Of a DNA stretch of 64,000 nt, positions 8,614 through 18,666 are shown piece by piece. The notes under the pieces are model-generated. The model did not search any database. It was not told where the DNA came from and saw only the letters and a list, made by a program, of their open reading frames with translations. Position 1 is the first letter of the stretch. Each line of letters begins with the position of its first letter. This stretch comes from Pseudomonas putida. Lineage in GTDB: Bacteria; Pseudomonadota; Gammaproteobacteria; Pseudomonadales; Pseudomonadaceae. A program made the translations under genes and the position numbers. The stretch covers positions 4,960,001 to 5,024,000 of the forward strand of contig NZ_CP066306.1 of the NCBI RefSeq assembly GCF_016406145.1, given 5' to 3'.

Positions 8614-11052
8614 TCAGGCTGGCTTGGCCTGGGCAATCACCTCTTCCAGGCGTTCCTTCTCCGCCTTCTCGATGTCTTCCTCGCTAATCATCTCGGCGAT
8701 CTCGCGCAAGCGCTCGACAACCCGGGCGTTGACGCTGCCTTCGGTGAACTGACCCTGCTCGTCCAATTCCCCGGCGTCTTCACCCACCAGCAGGCTCAGC
8801 GCCTCGTCAGCCTGGCTGACCGCATAGACGTGGAACACGCCGTTCTCGACCGCCTGCAGCACACGCTCATCGAGCATCAATGTCGCCACGTTGGCACGCG
8901 GGATGATTACCCCCTGCTCGCCCGTCAGGCCGCGGGCCTCACACAGGCGGAAGAAGCCTTCGATCTTTTCGTTGACCCCACCCACCGCCTGCACTTCACC
9001 GAACTGGTTGATCGAGCCGGTGATCGCGAAGCACTGCTTGAGCGGGGTGCGCGACAATGCCGAGATCAGCGTGCACGCCTCACCCAGCGAGGCACTGTCA
9101 CCGTCCACATAGCCGTAGGACTGCTCCAGGGCAATGCTCGCGGAAATCGCCAAGGGGAATTCCTGGGCATAGCGGCTGCCCAGGTAACCGGTGAGGATCA
9201 TCACCCCCTTGGAGTGTATCGGCTGGCCGAGGTTGACCTCGCGCTCGATGTCGACGATGCCGCTGCCGCCCGGGTAGACAGTGGCGGAAATGCGCGCTGG
9301 CATGCCGAACGCCGAGTCGCCGACCTCTAGCACGGTCAGGCCGTTGCACTTGCCGATAGCCGCGCCTTCGGTGTCGATCAGGATGATGCCGGCGAGCATG
9401 TCATCGAGCACGCGCTGCGAAACGCGCCCGGTGCGTGTGGCCTTGGCCTTGAGCGCACGCTCGATGTGCCCGGCGTCGGTCATTTCGTCACTGGCCAGCT
9501 GGCGGATGAAATCGGCCTCGCTGACCAACTGGAACAGGTCACCGATACGCGCCGACAGGCGCGACTGGTTTTCCGCCAGCCGCGCGCTGTAGGTGGCCAG
9601 GCGCGCCACCGCATCGCTGGTCAACGGCGCCATGCCCTCCTCGTTGGTGCGGGTGCGCAACAGCTGGGCGAACTGCTCGAGGTTCTCGTCGACCATCGGC
9701 ATGTCTTCGTCGAAATCCACCAGCACCCGGAACATCTCCTGAAAGTCCGGATCATGGTCCTGCAATGCGTAGTACAGCTGACGCGAGCCGATGATCACCA
9801 GCTTGACGTTGAGCGGGATCATCTGCGGCTGCAGGCTGACGCTGGCGACGCGGCCCAGCTCACCGATCGGCGACTCCATCTTCAACTTGCGCGACTGCAG
9901 GGCGCGCTTGAGCGCATCCCAGACGAACGGCTCGCCGAGCATCTTCTCCGCTTCAAGGATCAGGAAGCCACCATTGGCACGGTGCAGGGCGCCCGGGCGC
10001 AGCTGGCGATAGGAGGTGTACAGCGCCCCTTGGTCGGTGCTGTATTCGATCCGCCCGAACAGGTTGTCGTAAGTCGGGTGCGGTTCGAACACCACAGGTG
10101 CGCCACCGACGGCGTGGTGACCGACCACCAGGCTTGGGGCGTACTGCTCTTCGAGCAGCTTGCGCGCCACGGCGTCGGTCTTGCTGTCATCGACCAGTTG
10201 CTCGACCACGGTACGCAGCAGGTTCAACTGCACCGATTGCAGGTAGGCGCACACCGCTGCGTTCTCGGCATACTTTTCCGACAGCGGCGCCAGCAAAGGC
10301 TGCAGGGCCAGGGTAATGGTTTCTTCGTTGAGCTGGCGCAGGTGGTTGTTCGACTCGCGCTTCCACTGTGGCAGGCTGGCCAGTTCTTCATTGAGGCGCT
10401 CCTCAAGGAAGGCGATGTCCTCGTGGAACTGCTCGCGGACCTCTTCCGGCAGCTGGGCGAATTCGGCTTCGTCCAGGGCCTTGCCGTCGGCCATCGGGGT
10501 AAAGGCGACATTGCTGGCGTCGCGATACAGGGCCACGTCCTTTTCCAGCGAGGCGCGCTCGATGACATCCAGGGCGCGGTCGTAACGCTGGTTGAAGGCG
10601 CGGTCGATGGCGCCCTTCTTCTGCTGATAGGACGGGTGCTCGAACACCGCCGGGAACGTCGCCAGCAGGTTGTCGATCAGGCCGCCCATGTCGCTGATGA
10701 ACTCTGCAGCGCTACCCGACGGCAGCTCCAGTGCCCGTGGCTCGCGGGTGTCATCGAAGTGGTTGACGTAGACCCAGTCGGCCGGGGTCTGCTGGCGCTT
10801 GCCCTCGGCCTTGAGGTAGCGTTTGACGAACGAGAAGCGCCCGGTGCCGGGCTCGCCCATCACATACACGTTGTAACCGGGGCGTGGCATGGCCACCCCA
10901 AACTGCAGGGCCTCAACTGCACGTTCCTGGCCCAGGACTCCGCGAAACGGCTCCAGATCGTCGGTATTGGCAAAGGCAAACTGCTCGGGGGAAAAACGCC
11001 TGGTCAAAGCTTCAGGCGCGAGACGCAGGCGCGCAGCGACGGGATCGGGCAT
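8614..11052 (-). CDS. Lon-like ATP-dependent protease (AAA_32/S16 family)
   Basis: 812 residues. The N-terminal helical region begins LAPEALTRRFSPEQFAF. An AAA-type module carries the Walker A-like VMGEPGTGRFSF, in which the usual Lys is Arg, and a long coiled-coil-rich insertion follows (about 150-270). The C-terminal S16 protease domain has the catalytic dyad Ser653 (in DGDSASLGEA) and Lys696 (in GGVNEKIEGFF), 43 residues apart as in Lon. PA4576 of P. aeruginosa is, from memory, the same family. Substrates are unknown. It is distinct from canonical lon and is transcribed alone. Confidence 0.88.
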   Translation of the reverse strand: MPDPVAARLRLAPEALTRRFSPEQFAFANTDDLEPFRGVLGQERAVEALQFGVAMPRPGYNVYVMGEPGTGRFSFVKRYLKAEGKRQQTPADWVYVNHFDDTREPRALELPSGSAAEFISDMGGLIDNLLATFPAVFEHPSYQQKKGAIDRAFNQRYDRALDVIERASLEKDVALYRDASNVAFTPMADGKALDEAEFAQLPEEVREQFHEDIAFLEERLNEELASLPQWKRESNNHLRQLNEETITLALQPLLAPLSEKYAENAAVCAYLQSVQLNLLRTVVEQLVDDSKTDAVARKLLEEQYAPSLVVGHHAVGGAPVVFEPHPTYDNLFGRIEYSTDQGALYTSYRQLRPGALHRANGGFLILEAEKMLGEPFVWDALKRALQSRKLKMESPIGELGRVASVSLQPQMIPLNVKLVIIGSRQLYYALQDHDPDFQEMFRVLVDFDEDMPMVDENLEQFAQLLRTRTNEEGMAPLTSDAVARLATYSARLAENQSRLSARIGDLFQLVSEADFIRQLASDEMTDAGHIERALKAKATRTGRVSQRVLDDMLAGIILIDTEGAAIGKCNGLTVLEVGDSAFGMPARISATVYPGGSGIVDIEREVNLGQPIHSKGVMILTGYLGSRYAQEFPLAISASIALEQSYGYVDGDSASLGEACTLISALSRTPLKQCFAITGSINQFGEVQAVGGVNEKIEGFFRLCEARGLTGEQGVIIPRANVATLMLDERVLQAVENGVFHVYAVSQADEALSLLVGEDAGELDEQGQFTEGSVNARVVERLREIAEMISEEDIEKAEKERLEEVIAQAKPA

Positions 11053-11303
11053 TGGGTTTCCTTACTTCGGCGGGGCAGATACGCAGCATTCTGGCGCTGC
11101 CCGCGCGCGCCTTGCAAGGCTCAGCGGGACTTTATGTCGCAGTATCGATTAACGACCCAAGCAAATTTTTCGCAATCAACGACGCAACCTTTAGATCGTG
11201 CCTAAACTCCAAGCTGCGCGGGTGGGTGAAAAGCTTTCCCGACCTGGCAACCGAGTTGCCAGCAACCCTGACCCTTGGTTAAGACAAATAGAGAACAAAT
11301 GCT

Positions 11304-11792
11304 ATGAAACGGATTCTTCTGGGTACTCTGTTCACCGTGGTCTCCCTCAATGCCATGGCCGAAGCGCCAGGCGGCCCGAACTGCGGCTGGGGCAACATGC
11401 TGTTCGAAGGCCAGCGCGGCACGCCGGCTCACTTCCTGGCATCCACCACCAACGGTACTTCCGGTAACGCCACCTTCGGCATGACCTCCGGCACCAACGG
11501 CTGCTCCACCAAGGCCTCGCTGACCTATGGCGGCAAGTCCTGGTTTGCCATGAATGGCATGATGAACGAACTGTCCGAAGACATGGCCATGGGCCAGGGC
11601 GAAGCACTCACCACCTACGCGGTGGTACTGGGTGTGGCGCCGGAAGACCGCGGCTACTTCAACTCGGTCACCCACCAGCACTTCAACCAGATCTTCAGCA
11701 GCGCCGACGTAAATGCCGAAACTGTCCACAGCAACACCCTGGCCGTTCTGAAGAACGACCCACGCCTGGCCAAGTACGCTACCGAGGCCTAA
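11304..11792 (+). CDS. DUF3015 family exported protein
   Basis: 162 residues with a clear signal peptide (MKRILLGTLFTVVSLNAMAE). The mature part is Gly/Asn/Thr-rich: PNCGWGNMLFEGQRGTPAHFLASTTNGTSGN, one of the motifs that define DUF3015. Probably periplasmic or outer-membrane-associated; role unknown. A Rho-independent terminator follows directly, so it is monocistronic. Confidence 0.88.
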   Translation: MKRILLGTLFTVVSLNAMAEAPGGPNCGWGNMLFEGQRGTPAHFLASTTNGTSGNATFGMTSGTNGCSTKASLTYGGKSWFAMNGMMNELSEDMAMGQGEALTTYAVVLGVAPEDRGYFNSVTHQHFNQIFSSADVNAETVHSNTLAVLKNDPRLAKYATEA

Positions 11793-11803
11793 GCGCAGCT
11801 GCT

Positions 11804-11827
11804 CCCGCCCCTCTCGGGGCGGGTTTT
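11804..11827 (+). terminator. Rho-independent terminator
   Basis: CCCGCCCC (11804-11811) pairs with GGGGCGGG (11816-11823), followed by TTTT. It ends the DUF3015 transcript. Confidence 0.88.
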
Positions 11828-11866
11828 CGCCTTTTTATCGGCATCGTTAAGAAGTAGTTGCCCGAC

Positions 11867-13720
11867 ATGCTCAAACGCCTCGCTTACCTGGCGCTGTGTG
11901 CCTGCGCCCCTGTTCATGCCGCGCCTGCGCTGGATGAAGGCCGTCTCCAGCAACTGGCCAATACCCCCTACTGGATTGCCCTGGGCCACTACGAAACCGC
12001 CAAGCTCGGCGGCTGGCGCAGCTATGTAGACGACCGCAAATTCTTCCTCGCCGAGGACGGTGCGCACCACCCGGACCAGGAACTGCGGGCTACGGTGCAA
12101 GCGCTGTATGCCCCGGCCAGCCTGGGCGACAAGCATGCCCAATGCGTGTTCCCCGCACGCACCCGCTGGCTGACCGAGCAACTGGGCCTGCAAGGTTTGC
12201 CGCAGCCGGACTGCCAGGAGTTCAAGACCTGGTACAAATCGGTCGACCCCCACAGCGCGGCACTGATCTTCCCGGCGGCTTACCTGAACAGCCCGTCGTC
12301 GATGTTCGGCCATACCCTGCTGCGTATCGACCAGTCCAACACCCGCAGCGACGACACCACGCTGCTGAGTTATGCCATCAACTTCGGCGCCTATATCGAA
12401 GGCAGCGACAACAGCATCCTGTATGCCTGGAAGGGTCTGATGGGCGGCTATCCCGGGCTGTTTGCCCTGATGCCCTACCAGGAAAAACTGTCGGAATACC
12501 GCAGCCTGGAAAACCGCGACCTGTGGGAGTACCAGCTAGACCTGACGCCGGAGGAAACCGGGCGCATGGTCGAGCATGTGTGGGAACTCAAGCAGGTCCA
12601 GTTCGATTACTTCTTCTTCGACGAAAACTGCTCCTACCGCCTGCTGGAATTGCTGCAAGTGGCGCGACCGAGCCTGGACCTGACCTCGCAGTTTCCGCTG
12701 ACCGCGATCCCCACCGACACGGTCAAGGCCGTGAAACAGTCGGGTATGGTCGCCAGCGAAACCTACCGGCCCTCGCGAGAACGGGAATTGTTGGCCCGGG
12801 CCGAACCGCTGGACCTCGATGAGAAACGCCAGGTGCTGGCCGTCAGTTCCGACACTGCGCAGTTGCAGAGCCCGGCATTCACCGCCCTGCCCCGCGAGCG
12901 CCAGGCCTTGGTGCAGGATGCCGCGTACCGCCTGGAACGTTACCGAGCCAACGGCCAGGAGCGCGACCCCGGCCAGGCACGGCGCAGCTTCGAGCTGCTG
13001 CGGGCGATAAACCGCAACCCGCCACCGCCCCTGCAGATCGAACGCCCAGGCCTGCCCGAGGAGGGGCACGACTCACGCACCTGGCAGCTTGGCGTCGGCA
13101 CCCGGGAAGACCGCGCCTATGCCGAATACGGGCTGCGCATGGCGTATCACGACCTGAACGACAATGCCTACGGCTTCCCGCTGGGCGCGCAGATCGAAAT
13201 CCTGCAGCTCAAGGTGCGCCAGTACGAAGGCAACGACTGGCAGGTGCAACGCCTGGACCTGGCCACCATTCGTTCGCTGACACCTCGCAACGAACTGCTC
13301 AAGCCTTGGTCGTGGCAGGTCGCCGGTGGCCTGGAGCGGGTGCCGGGCAAGCATGACGACGAAGTGCTGGTAAGCCATGTCAACGGCGGTGCCGGCGGCA
13401 CCTGGCAGTTGGCCGATGGGCTGCTGGGCTTTGCCTTGGGCACTGTGCGGGTCGAGCACCATAACGACTTCGCCCAGTTCATCGCCCCGGCGGCGGGGTT
13501 CAATGGCGGGCTGCTGTGGCGCAACGGGCTGGGCAACATGACACTGGAAGCCAAAGGCGATTACTTCACCAATGGCGAAGTGCGGCGCAGTGTGAGCCTG
13601 AACCAGCAGTGGGAGATCAGCCAGAACCTGGGGCTGAGGCTGAGTGCTTCGCGGGAGTTCAGCCACCTGGCTACTGCACAGAATGAGGTGATGCTGGAGC
13701 TGAAGTGGTATCACTACTGA
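11867..13720 (+). CDS. DUF4105 (Lnb-type N-terminal domain) envelope protein
   Basis: 617 residues from the ATG; a TTG three codons earlier is possible. A signal peptide is present (MLKRLAYLALCACAPVHAAP). The DUF4105 domain (about 100-300) contains FGHTLLRID with His149 and FFDENCSYRLLELL with Cys255. A His/Cys pair of this kind is the proposed active site of Lnb, the lipoprotein N-acyltransferase related to this family. The C-terminal half looks beta-rich (alternating aromatic strands ending MLELKWYHY), perhaps an outer-membrane barrel. Acyltransferase activity here is inference; papain-like hydrolase is an alternative. Confidence 0.85.
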   Translation: MLKRLAYLALCACAPVHAAPALDEGRLQQLANTPYWIALGHYETAKLGGWRSYVDDRKFFLAEDGAHHPDQELRATVQALYAPASLGDKHAQCVFPARTRWLTEQLGLQGLPQPDCQEFKTWYKSVDPHSAALIFPAAYLNSPSSMFGHTLLRIDQSNTRSDDTTLLSYAINFGAYIEGSDNSILYAWKGLMGGYPGLFALMPYQEKLSEYRSLENRDLWEYQLDLTPEETGRMVEHVWELKQVQFDYFFFDENCSYRLLELLQVARPSLDLTSQFPLTAIPTDTVKAVKQSGMVASETYRPSRERELLARAEPLDLDEKRQVLAVSSDTAQLQSPAFTALPRERQALVQDAAYRLERYRANGQERDPGQARRSFELLRAINRNPPPPLQIERPGLPEEGHDSRTWQLGVGTREDRAYAEYGLRMAYHDLNDNAYGFPLGAQIEILQLKVRQYEGNDWQVQRLDLATIRSLTPRNELLKPWSWQVAGGLERVPGKHDDEVLVSHVNGGAGGTWQLADGLLGFALGTVRVEHHNDFAQFIAPAAGFNGGLLWRNGLGNMTLEAKGDYFTNGEVRRSVSLNQQWEISQNLGLRLSASREFSHLATAQNEVMLELKWYHY

Positions 13721-13734
13721 CGCGCCCTGCTCTT

Positions 13735-13849
13735 CGTAGGAGCGGCCTTGTGTCGCGAAGGGGGCGCGCAGCGGCCCCAAGGCCTATGGCGTGGCAAGTA
13801 ATGCCGGGGCCGCTGCGCAGCCCTTTCGCGACACAAGGCCGCTCCTACG
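13735..13849. repeat. Pair of inverted REP-type elements
   Basis: CGTAGGAGCGGCCTTGTG (from 13735) and its reverse complement (ending 13849) face each other across about 65 bases that also carry complementary GC-rich inner arms. Directly after the DUF4105 gene. Confidence 0.85.
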
Positions 13850-13921
13850 ACGGCCGCATCAAGGCCGGCGAGTGTGAACCCACCGGCTCTTTCACGCTGT
13901 TTTGAGCAAAAGGAGGCCCCT

Positions 13922-14419
13922 ATGAGCCGCGCATTCGTCAACGAGGACCAAGCCGCCGCCCAGGCCGACCAGCCGGTGGAGCGGCACGTCAGCGACCAGC
14001 CCAACTACGTCACCACCAATGGCCTGCGCCAGCTGCAGCAGCGCGTGGCCGACCTCAATGCCTTGCGTGCCGAGCTGCAGGCCCAGGGCGAACAGGGCGA
14101 CAAGCAACGGCTGGCCGATGCCGAGCGTGACTTGCGCTATTTCAGCGCCAGGGTGCAGAGCGCGCAGGTGGTGCCCGCCGCTACTTCGAACAGCAAGGTG
14201 CAGATTGGCAGCCGCGTGCGGTTTGCCGATGAGCAGGGGCAGGAACAGACCGTGCAACTGGTTGGGGAAGATGAAGCCGATGCCAGCCGGGGGCTGATCA
14301 ATTGGGGGTCGCCATTGGGGCGGGCATTGCTGGGCGCAGGGCCTGGGGATGAAGTGACGTGGCGGCGCCCGGCGGGGGATCAGGTGATCGAGGTGATGGA
14401 TATCGTGGGTGAGGCCTGA
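13922..14419 (+). CDS. GreA/GreB-type transcription elongation factor paralogue
   Basis: 165 residues with AGGAGG just upstream of the chosen ATG. The N-terminal half is a charged coiled coil (about 35-95, LQQRVADLNALRAELQ...). The C-terminal half has the FKBP-like Gre domain: SKVQIGSRVRFADEQG, VQLVGEDEADASRGLINWGSPLGRALLGAGPGDEV, ending in VIEVMDI. Gre factors reactivate backtracked RNA polymerase. The divergent N-terminus may mean an altered role (a Rnk- or Gfh-like modulator), so exact function is open. Confidence 0.8.
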   Translation: MSRAFVNEDQAAAQADQPVERHVSDQPNYVTTNGLRQLQQRVADLNALRAELQAQGEQGDKQRLADAERDLRYFSARVQSAQVVPAATSNSKVQIGSRVRFADEQGQEQTVQLVGEDEADASRGLINWGSPLGRALLGAGPGDEVTWRRPAGDQVIEVMDIVGEA

Positions 14420-14440
14420 AACAAAGGGGCCGCTGCGCGG

Positions 14441-14530
14441 CCCATTCGCCGGCAAGCCGGCTCCCACAGGTACCGCGTTGTTCTCAAGAACAATGCATTA
14501 GGTGTGGGAGTCGGCTTGCCGGCGAATGGG
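14441..14530. repeat. REP-type palindrome, GCCGGCAAGCCGGC family
   Basis: CATTCGCCGGCAAGCCGG and its facing complement CCGGCGAATG flank about 55 bases between the convergent gre-like gene and gdhA. Confidence 0.85.
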
Positions 14531-14556
14531 CTGCAATGCAGCCCCAATCTTTCGAA

Positions 14557-15927
<1,371 letters not shown>

Positions 15928-16094
15928 TTATTGGTTTTTTCTGGAATGTACCAAGAAGCAATCGCACTGGAATAGGGCGAAATGTCGTTTTTATGAAATT
16001 ATTTGGTGCGTTTTATGTAAGTGTATACAAAACAAGGTGCCTTCCGATGGCAGATCAGCCCTATTGTCGGGCCAGGTCACTTCATGCCAGGCAC

Positions 16095-16121
16095 AAAAAT
16101 GGGGCCCCTGAGGGCCCCATT
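16095..16121 (-). terminator. Rho-independent terminator after ettA
   Basis: Stem AATGGGGCCC / GGGCCCCATT (16098-16107 with 16112-16121), loop CTGA, T run on the minus strand. Confidence 0.87.
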
Positions 16122-16141
16122 CTTGTGCATCAGAAACCGGC

Positions 16142-17809
16142 TTACTGCGCCAGCTTCTTGTGCCGTACCCGGTGCGGCTGGGCAGCGGCGTCACCCAGGC
16201 GCTTCTTGCGGTCGGCTTCGTACTCGGTGTAGTTACCTTCGAAGAACACCACGTTCGAGTCGTCTTCGTACGCCAGGATGTGCGTAGCCACACGGTCCAG
16301 GAACCAACGGTCGTGGGAAATCACGATCGCAGCGCCCGGGAAGTCCAGCAGGGCTTCCTCCAGCGAACGCAGGGTTTCGACGTCCAGGTCGTTGGACGGT
16401 TCGTCGAGCAGCAGCACGTTGCCGCCCTCTTTCAGGGTCAGGGCCAGGTGCAGGCGGCCACGTTCACCACCGGAAAGGTCCTTGACGAACTTCTGCTGGT
16501 CGCCGCCCTTGAAGTTGAACCGGCCAACGTAGGTGCGCGACGGGATCTCGTAGTTGCCGATGCGGATCATGTCGGAACCATCGGAGATCTGCTGGAACAC
16601 GGTCTTGGCACCGTCCAGGTCTTCGCGGCTCTGGTCCACACAGGCCAATTGCACGGTTTCGCCGATCTCGATGCTGCCCGAGTCCGGCTGTTCCTTGCCC
16701 ATCAGCATGCGGAACAGGGTCGACTTACCGGCACCGTTACCACCGATCACGCCGACGATGGCGCCTTTAGGCATGGCGAACGACAGGTTGTCGATCAGCA
16801 CGCGGTCGCCATAGCCTTTGGAGACGTTCTTGAACTCGATGACCTTGTCGCCCAGGCGCGGGCCAGCCGGGATGTAGATCTCGTTGGTTTCGCTGCGCTT
16901 CTGGAATTCCTGCGACTGCATCTCTTCAAAGCGCTGCAGACGAGCCTTGGATTTGGACTGGCGGGCCTTGGCGCCTTTGCGCACCCACTCCAGTTCCTCT
17001 TTCATGGCCTTCTCGTGGGCGCTCTGCTGCTTGGATTCCTGCGCCAGACGGTCCGACTTGGCCTCCAGCCAGCCCGAGTAGTTGCCTTCGTACGGGATGC
17101 CGGCGCCGCGGTCCAGTTCGAGGATCCAGCCTGCGACGTTATCGAGGAAGTAACGGTCGTGGGTAATCGCTACCACGGTACCCGGGAAGTCGTGCAGGAA
17201 GCGCTCCAGCCAGGCCACCGAGTCGGCGTCCAGGTGGTTGGTGGGTTCGTCGAGCAGCAGCATGTCGGGTGCCGACAGCAGCAGACGGCACAGGGCCACA
17301 CGGCGCTTCTCACCACCGGACAGGTGTTCGATGCGGGCATCCCAGGCCGGCAGGCGCAGGGCGTCAGCGGCGACGTCGAGCTGGCGCTCGAGGTTGTGGC
17401 CGTCGGCAGCCTGCAGGATGGATTCGAGCTTGGCCTGCTCGGCGGCCAGCTTGTCGAAGTCGGCGTCGGGTTCGGCGTAGGCAGCGTAGACCTCGTCCAG
17501 GCGGGCCTGGGCGTCCTTGATCACGCTGACCGCTTCTTCGACCACTTCGCGTACGGTCTTGCTGGGGTCCAGCTGCGGCTCCTGGGGCAGGTAGCCGACG
17601 TTGATGTCGGGCATCGGACGGGCTTCGCCGTCGAATTCCTTGTCGACGCCCGCCATGATCCGCAGCAGGGTCGATTTACCCGCGCCGTTCAGGCCGAGTA
17701 CGCCGATCTTGGCGCCCGGGAAGAACGACAGGGAAATGTTCTTGAGAATTTCCCGCTTCGGCGGCACGACCTTGCTCAGCCGATGCATGGTGTAGACGTA
17801 TTGAGCCAA
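16142..17809 (-). CDS. ettA: Energy-dependent translational throttle protein EttA (ABC-F)
   Basis: 555 residues when started at the TTG at 17809, giving MAQYVYTMHRLSKVVPPKR, the family N-terminus, with AGAGGG 7 bases upstream; E. coli EttA is also 555. EttA binds the ribosomal E site and gates entry into elongation according to the ATP/ADP ratio. Two ABC domains are present, with Walker A GLNGAGKST and GGNGAGKST and two LSGGE signatures. An arm insertion in domain 1 and the inter-domain linker (KEELEWVRKGAKARQSKSKAR) are typical of ABC-F. No membrane segments. Confidence 0.96.
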   Translation of the reverse strand: MAQYVYTMHRLSKVVPPKREILKNISLSFFPGAKIGVLGLNGAGKSTLLRIMAGVDKEFDGEARPMPDINVGYLPQEPQLDPSKTVREVVEEAVSVIKDAQARLDEVYAAYAEPDADFDKLAAEQAKLESILQAADGHNLERQLDVAADALRLPAWDARIEHLSGGEKRRVALCRLLLSAPDMLLLDEPTNHLDADSVAWLERFLHDFPGTVVAITHDRYFLDNVAGWILELDRGAGIPYEGNYSGWLEAKSDRLAQESKQQSAHEKAMKEELEWVRKGAKARQSKSKARLQRFEEMQSQEFQKRSETNEIYIPAGPRLGDKVIEFKNVSKGYGDRVLIDNLSFAMPKGAIVGVIGGNGAGKSTLFRMLMGKEQPDSGSIEIGETVQLACVDQSREDLDGAKTVFQQISDGSDMIRIGNYEIPSRTYVGRFNFKGGDQQKFVKDLSGGERGRLHLALTLKEGGNVLLLDEPSNDLDVETLRSLEEALLDFPGAAIVISHDRWFLDRVATHILAYEDDSNVVFFEGNYTEYEADRKKRLGDAAAQPHRVRHKKLAQ

Positions 17810-18016
17810 AACCAAGCCCTCTAATCAGATAGGTAAAGACATCGACGATCGCCCCGGCCAGGTGGCCAGGCGGATGTGTTTACGGGGTGTCATTGAACAA
17901 AGTCGACCATTCTACGCCAACGCGCCGCGTTGCACAGGGTGGTCGGATGGTGGGGTCAACAGGGGCCGCTGTGCGGCCCATTGGCGGCGATGAGGCCGGT
18001 GCTGGCCCCACACCAA

Positions 18017-18436
18017 TCAGACGTGACGCTGTTTGGCCTTGCCCCGCAGCAACCGGCAACGGTCGCCCTGCCCGGCCAGGCGCGCGGCCCAGGCGGATTT
18101 CACGCTGAAACCACCCTGGCGGGCAGGCTGCTCGGCAGCCTTGGCCGGCTTGGCGGCAGGCTTGTTCACGGCCTTGCTGGCCGGTTTCACTGCAGCCTGA
18201 GCCTCAACCGGAGCTACTGCCGCCTTGGCGGTCTTGCGCAGCTCGGCCAGCGACGGCGCCTTGGTTTTCGAAGCCGAAGCTTCAGGTTTGACCAGCGAAC
18301 GCTGGCACGACTTGCAGGATACATCCTCGGTCACGGCAGTGCTGACAAGGGTCTGACTGCTGCGCCCACAGGCGGAATCGAGGCCATTGGTGGAAAAGTG
18401 AGTAACCAAAACCGAACATCTCCGATGCGTTGTCAT
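18017..18436 (-). CDS. Hypothetical Ala/Lys-rich protein with CxxC motif
   Basis: 139 residues. The N-terminal third contains ACGRSSQT and the pair CKSCQRSL, a possible zinc-binding knuckle. The middle is low-complexity (KPASKAVNKPAAKPAKAAEQPA) and the C-terminus is basic (RLLRGKAKQRHV). Such Ala/Lys/Pro linkers occur in nucleic-acid-binding proteins, but no function can be assigned. It is divergent from morA across about 230 bases. Confidence 0.6.
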   Translation of the reverse strand: MTTHRRCSVLVTHFSTNGLDSACGRSSQTLVSTAVTEDVSCKSCQRSLVKPEASASKTKAPSLAELRKTAKAAVAPVEAQAAVKPASKAVNKPAAKPAKAAEQPARQGGFSVKSAWAARLAGQGDRCRLLRGKAKQRHV

Positions 18437-18666
18437 TGAAGCGGGCGGCATTCTCGCACAGCAAGCAAGGCATTGCCGAACAGGCAGCCTTCACCGCGAC
18501 CGTCGGCACCGACAGCGGGACTGGCACTTTGCCATAATGACAGGCATGCTAGCCCGTTTCGGGTATACGGCCTTATAGTGCGCCACCACGGTACGGCCGC
18601 CCAGGCACCGGTATACACCGTGCATATCAATCCCTGCCGTCGCCAGCCCAATAGCAGGACCAACGC

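Noticed and set aside
9466..11205. 579-codon plus-strand ORF over the Lon-like gene
   Set aside because: Antisense frame of the protease gene, with shadow-type composition.
16160..17824. 554-codon plus-strand ORF over ettA
   Set aside because: Shadow of ettA; no family motifs and no ribosome binding site.
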